Source of the DNA: Microbacterium sufflavum
Lineage (GTDB): Bacteria > Actinomycetota > Actinomycetes > Actinomycetales > Microbacteriaceae
Length of the DNA stretch: 64,000 nt
Reading direction: 5' to 3'
NCBI RefSeq assembly: GCF_023101165.1
Contig: NZ_CP078076.1
Location: 1,798,001-1,862,000 of the forward strand
Below, piece by piece: positions 16,653 to 23,380 of the stretch. The notes under the pieces are model-generated. The model ran no database searches and was not told the origin of the DNA. It worked only from the letters and a program-made list of their open reading frames with translations. Every line of letters starts with the position of its first letter. Within the stretch, counting starts at the first letter, position 1. The translations under genes were made by a program, and so were the position numbers.

Positions 16653-17047
16653 GCGACAGCCACCCCTGGTCCGTCGGCGAGGTCGCCGCCCGCTTCGACC
16701 TGCCCACCCACGTGCTGCGGCACTGGGAGTCGGTCGGGTTGCTCCGCCCGCCGCGTGATGCGGCAGGTCGGCGACGCTACGGCGAGGACGAGGTCGTGCG
16801 GATCGCCGTGATCCAGCGCAGCAAGGCGGCCGGCATGAGCCTCGAGCAGATCGCCGTGCTGCTCGACGACGGCAGCGCGGGCCGGCACCAGGTGCTGCAG
16901 CAGCACCTCGACGACCTCGACCGGCGCATGGAGGAGATGCGGCGCTCGCGGGAGATGACCGAGCACGCGATGGGCTGCCGTGCGCACGACATCGCGACGT
17001 GCCCGCGCTTCCGCGCGAGCGTCGCCGACGTGCTCGCGCGCCTCTGA
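16643..17047 (+). CDS. MerR-family transcriptional regulator
   Basis: A 134-residue MerR protein. SVGEVAARFDLPTHVLRHWE is the winged HTH, followed by a long dimerisation helix (residues 80-108) and an effector tail with C112-RAH115-DIATC120-P, a C-x2-H-x4-C pattern suited to zinc or thiol sensing. The ATG at 16643 lies inside the operator and has no ribosome-binding site, so a leaderless transcript is likely. Its probable target is the divergent flavoprotein gene. Confidence 0.88.
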   Translation: MKSSDSHPWSVGEVAARFDLPTHVLRHWESVGLLRPPRDAAGRRRYGEDEVVRIAVIQRSKAAGMSLEQIAVLLDDGSAGRHQVLQQHLDDLDRRMEEMRRSREMTEHAMGCRAHDIATCPRFRASVADVLARL

Positions 17048-17103
17048 TTCCCCCCGGGGGGTACCCGGCCGATGCATAGGATGCTCTGCGTAAACTCGGA
17101 GCC

Positions 17104-17754
17104 GTGCCCCTCGCCCCCAGAATCCCTCCGATTCGCCGCGGCCGCACCTCCCACCCCCGGCATGCCCGCCGAGCGGTCGGAGCCGCGTTCGCCGCGGTGC
17201 TCGCCGTCGGCCTGACCGCGTGCGCCCCCGACGCCGTCAGCGAATCCTTCCTGAGCGGGGAGAACACCGGCTACGTCGCCGCGGACGGCGCGATCGTCGA
17301 GATCCCGGTCGCCGAACGTGGCGAACCCGTCGAGTTCGGCGGGGTCACCGAGACCGGTGACGACTTCGACAGCGCCGACGTCGCCGGCGACGTCACCGTC
17401 GTCAACTTCTGGTACGCCGGGTGCGCCCCGTGCCGCCTCGAAGCGGCCGATCTGGAGAGCGTCTGGAAGGAGTACGAGGACCAGGGCGTGTCCTTCATCG
17501 GCGTCAACACGCGCGACCAGGCCGACACGGCCACCGCGTTCGCGGAGGAGTACGGCGTCACGTACCCGAGCCTGATCGACGTCGACACCGCGGAGGCCAA
17601 GCTCGCGTTCGCGGAGGCCGTGCCGATCTCGGCCACCCCGACCACCCTCGTGCTCGACAAGCAGGGCCGCGTGGCCGCGAAGATCATCGGGCCGATCGAC
17701 GGGACCTCCGTGCTCTCCACGCTCGTCAAGGACGCCCTCGCGGAGGACTCGTGA
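17104..17754 (+). CDS. TlpA/ResA-like thioredoxin lipoprotein for cytochrome c maturation
   Basis: A 216-residue extracytoplasmic thiol-disulfide protein. A lipobox LTAC places the lipidated Cys at residue 40. The thioredoxin domain has VVNFWYAGC107-APC110 and later ISATPTTLVLDKQG with the cis-Pro loop. ResA-type proteins reduce the haem-binding cysteines of apocytochrome c. Its neighbours CcdA (electron supply) and ResB/CcsB (haem ligation) support that role. TAAACT 7 nt before the GTG suggests a leaderless mRNA. Confidence 0.9.
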   Translation: MPLAPRIPPIRRGRTSHPRHARRAVGAAFAAVLAVGLTACAPDAVSESFLSGENTGYVAADGAIVEIPVAERGEPVEFGGVTETGDDFDSADVAGDVTVVNFWYAGCAPCRLEAADLESVWKEYEDQGVSFIGVNTRDQADTATAFAEEYGVTYPSLIDVDTAEAKLAFAEAVPISATPTTLVLDKQGRVAAKIIGPIDGTSVLSTLVKDALAEDS

Positions 17755-17770
17755 CCCGCGCGGAGGCGCC

Positions 17771-18529
17771 GTGAACCCCGACGTCATCATCGGCTCCGGC
17801 GCCCTCTGGCTCGCGCTGCCCGTGGCGATGCTCGCCGGGCTCGTGTCGTTCGTGTCGCCGTGCGTGCTCCCGCTCGTCCCCGGCTACCTCGGATTCCTGG
17901 GCGGAGCGGTCGCCCCGCGAGGCTCCGCCGACGGCACGACGCAGACCGCGACCCGCAGTCGCCTCGTGCTGGGCGTGCTGCTGTTCATCCTCGGCTTCAC
18001 GGTCGTGTTCATCCTCTTCACGGTGCTCGGCGGCACGGCGGGCGCGTTCCTGCTGCGCTGGGGCGACCTCATCACGCGCATCCTCGGCGTCGTGATCATC
18101 GCGATGGGGCTGGTGTTCCTCGGCCTGTTCGGCTTCGCGCAGCGCGAGTTCCGCTTCCACGTCGACTCCAAGGCCGGGATCATCGGCGCTCCGCTGCTGG
18201 GTGTCGCGCTCGGCATCGGCTGGGCGCCGTGCATGGGGCCGACGCTCGCCGCGATCCTGGCGCTGTCGTTCAACGCCGGCGACCCGGTGCGCGCCGGCTT
18301 CCTCGGGCTGGCGTACTCCCTCGGCCTCGGCATCCCGTTCCTGCTGGTCGCCCTCGGCTTCGGCTGGGCGACCAGGGCGATCGGCTTCCTGCGCCGCCAC
18401 GTGCGCATCGTGAACATCGTGGGCGGCGTCATGCTCATCCTGCTCGGCGTGCTGATGGTGACCGGGCTGTGGACCGACATCATGTCCCGGCTGACGGCGG
18501 TGATCGGCAGTGTCATCCTCCCGCTCTGA
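17771..18529 (+). CDS. ccdA: CcdA-type cytochrome c biogenesis transmembrane thiol transporter
   Basis: A 252-residue membrane protein with six or so helices. The two essential cysteines lie in FVSPC31-VLPLVPGYLG and GWAPC154-MGPTL, the hallmark of CcdA/DsbD-beta proteins that carry reducing equivalents from cytoplasmic thioredoxin to TlpA/ResA outside. GTG start at 17771 follows GGAGG (17761-17765). Second gene of the tlpA-ccdA-resB-ccsB group. Confidence 0.93.
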   Translation: MNPDVIIGSGALWLALPVAMLAGLVSFVSPCVLPLVPGYLGFLGGAVAPRGSADGTTQTATRSRLVLGVLLFILGFTVVFILFTVLGGTAGAFLLRWGDLITRILGVVIIAMGLVFLGLFGFAQREFRFHVDSKAGIIGAPLLGVALGIGWAPCMGPTLAAILALSFNAGDPVRAGFLGLAYSLGLGIPFLLVALGFGWATRAIGFLRRHVRIVNIVGGVMLILLGVLMVTGLWTDIMSRLTAVIGSVILPL

Positions 18530-18566
18530 CCGCGCAGAGCACACCACCACGAAGAACAAGGGTGCC

Positions 18567-20333
18567 GTGAACAGCGACTCCAGCGATCCGCTCCGTCCGT
18601 CCGACCACGTCGACGGCGACGACTCGATCACCCAGCCGCGGCTCGGGGTCGTCGGCTGGCTGCGGTGGGGCTGGCGTCAGCTGACGTCGATGCGTACCGC
18701 GCTGATCCTGCTGCTCGTGCTCGCGATCGCCGCCATCCCCGGCTCGATCTTCCCCCAGCGCATGGCCGACCCGAACGGCGTCACGCAGTGGGAACGCGAC
18801 AACCCCGACCTGTTCCCGATCCTCGACGGCCTGAAGCTGTTCGACGTCTACCTGTCGCCGTGGTTCTCCGCCATCTACCTGCTGCTGTTCACGTCGCTCG
18901 TGGGCTGCGTGATCCCGCGCATCAAGCACCACGCGAAGGCGCTGCGTGCGCGTCCGCCGCGGACTCCCGCCCGGCTCCAGCGCCTGGAGGACCACCGGTC
19001 GGTCACGCGCGACCCGGTCGCCGGCTCCGGCACGGGCACCGGTGACGCGGAGGCGGAGGCGGCCGCCGCGATCGATGTCGCGACGACGCAGCTCAAGGCG
19101 CTCGGCTACCGCGTGGAGCGCTACGACCGCGGCCGCACGTTCTCGGTGTCGGCCGAGCGCGGGTACTGGCGCGAGACCGGGAACCTGCTGTTCCACCTGG
19201 CTCTGGTCGGCGTGCTCGTGACGATCGGCGTCGGCGGCGGTTTCGCGTACACCGGGCAGCGGGTGCTGGTGGAGGGGGAGACGTTCGCGAACACCCTGCT
19301 CGACTACGACTCCATGAACCGCGGCCGCTTCGTGACCGACGACGCGTTCGCGCCCTACTCGATGCGCCTCGACTCGTTCGACGTGACGTACCAGCCGTTC
19401 GGCGAGCCCGGCTCGGGTCAGGCGGGGAACTTCTCGGCCAACATGACCATCCTCGAGAACGGCGAGGAGCGCGAGGGCTCCGTCAAGGTGAACGAGCCGC
19501 TGGGCGTCGCCGACGACGACGTGTTCCTGCTCGGCAACGGCTATGCGCCGACCGTCACCGTGCGCGACCCCGAGGGCACGGTCGTGTTCACGGGCAGCAC
19601 CCCGTTCCTCCCGCAGGACACGAACATGACCTCGCTCGGGGTGCTCAAGGTGCCGGACGGCCTCGCCGAGCAGGTGGGCCTCGTCGGCTTCTTCTACCCG
19701 ACGACGGGTGTGCTCGACTCCGGTGCGTTCTTCTCCGGCTACCCCGACCTGACCAACCCCACCCTCACGCTCGACGTGTACACGGGCGACCTCGGCATCA
19801 ACGACGGGGTGCCGCGCTCGGTGTACGTGCTCGACACGTCCGACATGACCAAGCTCACGGGGCGCTCGACCGACGTCGAGTCGATCGAGCTCGCGCCGGG
19901 CGAGACCGCGGAGCTGCCGAACGGGCTCGGCTCGGTCACCTTCGAGGACGAGTCGCCGGAGGGCGCGACCGATGCCTCCCAGTCGGTGAAGCGCTTCGCC
20001 TCCCTGCAGATCCACCGCGACGAATCCGGCGTGTTCGTGCTGGGCTTCGCCATCCTCGCGCTGGCCGGGCTCATGCTCGCGCTGTTCGTGCCGCGACGGC
20101 GCGTGTGGGTCAAGGCCACGGCCGCCGACGGCGCGGTGGAGCTGGAGTACGCGGCGCTCGCCCGCGGCGAGGACCCGACGCTCGCGCGGGCCGTGGACGA
20201 CATCCGCGACGGTCACGCCCGACTGCTCGACGCCGCGGGCGGCACCGTCGCCCGCACCCCCGACGACGCGGAGGCCGAGACCGCGTCCGCGGAAACCGCA
20301 CCCCCGGCCGCCGACACCACGAAAGTAGACTGA
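18567..20333 (+). CDS. resB: ResB-like cytochrome c biogenesis protein
   Basis: A 588-residue System II protein. WLRWGWRQLTSMRTALILLL and IAAIPGSIFPQR open the ResB domain; there are four or so membrane segments, and a large extracytoplasmic domain (residues about 240-480) precedes the last one (VFVLGFAILALAGLMLALFV). With CcsB it forms the haem-handling synthetase for cytochrome c. A GTG at 18510 overlapping ccdA is also in frame; GTG 18567 was preferred, though neither has a strong ribosome-binding site. The acidic, alanine-rich C-terminal tail is probably disordered. Confidence 0.9.
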   Translation: MNSDSSDPLRPSDHVDGDDSITQPRLGVVGWLRWGWRQLTSMRTALILLLVLAIAAIPGSIFPQRMADPNGVTQWERDNPDLFPILDGLKLFDVYLSPWFSAIYLLLFTSLVGCVIPRIKHHAKALRARPPRTPARLQRLEDHRSVTRDPVAGSGTGTGDAEAEAAAAIDVATTQLKALGYRVERYDRGRTFSVSAERGYWRETGNLLFHLALVGVLVTIGVGGGFAYTGQRVLVEGETFANTLLDYDSMNRGRFVTDDAFAPYSMRLDSFDVTYQPFGEPGSGQAGNFSANMTILENGEEREGSVKVNEPLGVADDDVFLLGNGYAPTVTVRDPEGTVVFTGSTPFLPQDTNMTSLGVLKVPDGLAEQVGLVGFFYPTTGVLDSGAFFSGYPDLTNPTLTLDVYTGDLGINDGVPRSVYVLDTSDMTKLTGRSTDVESIELAPGETAELPNGLGSVTFEDESPEGATDASQSVKRFASLQIHRDESGVFVLGFAILALAGLMLALFVPRRRVWVKATAADGAVELEYAALARGEDPTLARAVDDIRDGHARLLDAAGGTVARTPDDAEAETASAETAPPAADTTKVD

Positions 20334-20337
20334 CACC

Positions 20338-21318
20338 ATGCTCGAGCTCACCGTGATCTCGCCTGTCCTGCTGTGGACCGCGATCGCGATCTATGCGGCC
20401 GCCTTCGTGGCGTACGCCTTCGATCTCGCGCGCCGCTCCCAGGCCTCCGCCGACGCCGTCTCCGTGCGGGAGGGCGAACTGGTGGCGGCGGGCGGCGTCC
20501 GTGGCGCGGCATCCCCCGCGACCGGGGCCCCGGCCGCGACCGCTGCCCCGCAGCGCTTCGTGATGGCGCGCATCGGCACGTCGCTCACGGTGCTCGGGTT
20601 CGTGTTCCACCTCGCGGCCACCGTGACCCGCAGCATCGCCGCCGGCCGGGTGCCGTGGGCCAACCTGTACGAGTTCGCGATGGTCGGCACGCTGCTCATC
20701 ATCGCGGTGTACCTCGTGGTGCTCACGCGCCTCGATCTGCGCTTCCTCGGCACGTTCATCACGGGGCTCGTGGTGGTGCTCCTCGGGCTGGGGGCGACGA
20801 ACTTCTACGTCGAGGTCTCGCCGCTGATGGACCCGCTCAAGAGCGTGTGGCTCATCATCCACGTGTTCGTGGCGTCGCTGGCGACCGCGTTCTTCGCGCT
20901 GGCGTTCGCGCTGTCGGTGATCCAGCTGATGCAGTCCCGCCGCGAGCGTCTGCTCGGCGAGGGCGCCGCCAAGACGGGACCGGGCTTCCTGCGCACGTTC
21001 CCGACCGCGGAGCGCCTGGAGAGCCTGGCGTACATGTTCTCGATCATCGGCTTCATCCTGTGGACGTTCACCCTCATCGCCGGGTCGATCTGGGCGTACT
21101 ACGCGTGGAGCCGCTTCTGGGGCTTCGACGTGAAGGAGACCTGGACGTTCGTGATCTGGGTGCTCTACGCGGGCTACATCCACGCGCGGGCGACGCGCGG
21201 GTGGCGCGGCAACCCCTCGGCGTGGCTGTCGATCGTCGGCTTCACCGCGGTGATCTTCAACTTCACGATCGTCAACGTGTTCTTCAAGGGCCTGCACGCA
21301 TACTCCGGCCTGAGCTGA
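20338..21318 (+). CDS. ccsB: CcsB/ResC-type cytochrome c biogenesis protein
   Basis: A 326-residue membrane protein with about eight helices. The core SRFWGFDVKETWTFVIWVLY is the tryptophan-rich haem-handling motif (WGxDxKETW), and conserved histidines lie in FHLAATVTR, IIHVFVASLA and YIHARATRGWRG. It is the partner of ResB in System II haem attachment. It starts 4 nt after resB; TAGACT lies 6 nt upstream of the ATG, so an additional internal leaderless promoter is possible. Confidence 0.93.
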   Translation: MLELTVISPVLLWTAIAIYAAAFVAYAFDLARRSQASADAVSVREGELVAAGGVRGAASPATGAPAATAAPQRFVMARIGTSLTVLGFVFHLAATVTRSIAAGRVPWANLYEFAMVGTLLIIAVYLVVLTRLDLRFLGTFITGLVVVLLGLGATNFYVEVSPLMDPLKSVWLIIHVFVASLATAFFALAFALSVIQLMQSRRERLLGEGAAKTGPGFLRTFPTAERLESLAYMFSIIGFILWTFTLIAGSIWAYYAWSRFWGFDVKETWTFVIWVLYAGYIHARATRGWRGNPSAWLSIVGFTAVIFNFTIVNVFFKGLHAYSGLS

Positions 21319-21355
21319 TCCGCTGCCCCCGGGCAGCAGAAGCGACCGCGACGAG

Positions 21356-21390
21356 AACGCCCCGGCCCCTGAGAGGGCCGGGGCGTTTCG
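21356..21390. terminator. Terminator after ccsB
   Basis: AACGCCCCGGCCC (21356-21368) pairs perfectly with GGGCCGGGGCGTT (21375-21387), followed by TCG. It lies between convergent ccsB and the YhgE/Pip gene. Confidence 0.85.
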
Positions 21391-21406
21391 TCTGCGCTGA
21401 CGGGAG

Positions 21407-23380
21407 TCAGGCGGGGGCGAGGACCGCGGTCGCCGTGGTGGTGCGGCGGACCGCGACCACCACGGTCGTGGCGACGAGCGACAGCATGCCCCACACGATG
21501 AGCGCGGCCACCGCCGGGCCGCTCGCGGAGATCAGGCCCGTGAACGCGGGAGCCGTCGGCAGGGCGGCACCGATCGCGGCGAGCCAGCCGGGCACGGTCG
21601 AGATGAGGCCGGTCGCGACCGCGAGCACGCCCACGAGCGCGGCGATCCAGCGCCCGATCCCGCCGAACACGGCCACGAGCGCCTGGTTCACGGCGGCGAA
21701 CGCGACCCCGGCGAGCACGGCCGTGCTGGCGAAGGCCCACCACTGGGCGGCGTCGTAGCTCGCCACGGTCTGCACGATGAGCGACACCAGCAGGCCCTGC
21801 GCGGCGCCGATGGCCGCGGCGGGCCAGAACCCGCGCAGGGCCAGGGCCGCGGAGGAGCGGCGGGAGGTGAGGGTGCGGGCGGTGTGGGCGCGCAGCACCA
21901 GGAACGACGCCAGGCTGCCGAACCACAGCACGACCGCGGTGAGCAGCGGGATCGCGGTCGGGCCGAAGATCGCGTTCTCCGGGGCGTCCGCCGCGACCGG
22001 GTCGGCGATCACCGACGCGAGCGAGGTGGACTCGTCGTCGCTGAACGAGGGGAGCGAGTCGGCCGCGGTGCGCAGGCCGCCCGCGAGATCGCCCGTGCCG
22101 GTGGCGAGCGTGTCGAGGCCGGCGACGAGTTCGGTGGAACCCTCCGCGAGCTGGTTCGCGCCGTCCGTGAGCTGGGTCGCGCCGGTCGCCAGAGCCCGTG
22201 CCCCGGCCGCCGAGGGGCCGATGCCCTCGCTGGCGAGCTGGGTCAGGCCGTCCGCGAGCTGGGTCGCCCCGGTCCCGGCCTGCCCCATGCTCGATGCGAG
22301 GGTGCCGAGGGTGCCGGGGAGCGCCGCCACGCCGCCCGACACCTCCGGGCTGGTGAGGATGCCCGCCGCGGTGCCCGCCGACCGCGCCACCGACCCGGCC
22401 TGGGTCGCGAGCGCGGTGAGCTGGTCGCACTGCGCCTGGTCGGTCACGGGCGGCGTGCACGCGCCCGCCGCGAGGGCGCCGAGGCTCTGGGCGAGCGCCG
22501 CTGCGTCGGTGCCGGCCGTCTGCGCCGACCCGGCGGCGGACTGGATCCCGCCGACGAGCTGCTGCGTCGGGGCGACACTGGCCTGGAGCTGCGCGGCACC
22601 CGCGGTGAGTCCGCTGCCGATCTGCCCCGCGCCGGCCGCGGCCTCGCGCGTCTTGCCCGCGATCGTGTCGAGCCCCGACGCGAGCGAGGAGGCGCCGGTG
22701 CCGAGCTGTGCAGCGCCGGAGGCAAGCTGTGTCGCGCCGTCGGGGATCTCCGCCGCCCCGGTGGCGGCGTCGCGGGCGCCGGTCGCGAGCTGGAGTGCAC
22801 CGTCGGCGGCGTCGCCGATCTGGTCGCCGATCGTGGTGAAGCCCACGAGGATGTTCTCGGTGGTGGCCTCCGACAGCATGGTGCCGAGGGTCGACGCGGC
22901 GACGTTCGCGATCTGGCTCGTGATGAGGTCGTCGGCGACGAGACCGTCGTCGGGGGTGGTGACGCGGATCGTCGCCTGCTCCGCGTCGCCGCCGCCGTCC
23001 GCCACGGCCTGCCCGCCCGAGGTCGCGGCGGCCGAGAAGTCCTCGGGGATCGTGATGACGGCCTGGTACGAGCCGTCCGCGAGCCCGTCGGCCGCATCCT
23101 CCTCGTTCGAGATGACCCACGTGAGGTTCGAGTCGAGGTCGTCGGAGCCCTCGACCAGCCCGGAGGCGAGCTGTCGTCCGAGCGGGGTGACCTGCCCGTC
23201 GATCTCGACCGGCTCGTCGAGGTTCACGATCGCGGCGGTCATCGACTCCAGCCGCTCCGTGGGGTTGTACAGCGCGGCCATGAGGATGCCGCCGATCGCG
23301 GCGGGCAGCAGCAGCACGCCGAGGATCGTCAGCCACGTGATGGGCTTGCGGGAGCGCGCGCGCTCGAGGGGGAGGGTCAT
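21407..23380 (-). CDS. YhgE/Pip-family membrane protein
   Basis: A 657-residue protein. One N-terminal helix (WLTILGVLLLPAAIGGILMA) precedes a large extracytoplasmic region (about residues 45-430) with many glycine-rich heptad-like repeats such as LASGAAQLGTGASSLASGLD, as in Pip/YhgE proteins. Five or six C-terminal helices form an ABC-2-like membrane domain. The family includes phage-infection protein and secretion-associated membrane proteins; biochemical role unknown. The ATG at 23380 overlaps the upstream MMPL gene's stop (ATGA); the longer open frame upstream lies inside that gene. Co-expression with the exporter is expected. Confidence 0.88.
   Translation of the reverse strand: MTLPLERARSRKPITWLTILGVLLLPAAIGGILMAALYNPTERLESMTAAIVNLDEPVEIDGQVTPLGRQLASGLVEGSDDLDSNLTWVISNEEDAADGLADGSYQAVITIPEDFSAAATSGGQAVADGGGDAEQATIRVTTPDDGLVADDLITSQIANVAASTLGTMLSEATTENILVGFTTIGDQIGDAADGALQLATGARDAATGAAEIPDGATQLASGAAQLGTGASSLASGLDTIAGKTREAAAGAGQIGSGLTAGAAQLQASVAPTQQLVGGIQSAAGSAQTAGTDAAALAQSLGALAAGACTPPVTDQAQCDQLTALATQAGSVARSAGTAAGILTSPEVSGGVAALPGTLGTLASSMGQAGTGATQLADGLTQLASEGIGPSAAGARALATGATQLTDGANQLAEGSTELVAGLDTLATGTGDLAGGLRTAADSLPSFSDDESTSLASVIADPVAADAPENAIFGPTAIPLLTAVVLWFGSLASFLVLRAHTARTLTSRRSSAALALRGFWPAAAIGAAQGLLVSLIVQTVASYDAAQWWAFASTAVLAGVAFAAVNQALVAVFGGIGRWIAALVGVLAVATGLISTVPGWLAAIGAALPTAPAFTGLISASGPAVAALIVWGMLSLVATTVVVAVRRTTTATAVLAPA

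Noticed and set aside
18513..20351. 612-residue minus-strand frame opposite resB
   Set aside because: Shadow of a clear resB gene that completes the tlpA-ccdA-resB-ccsB set.
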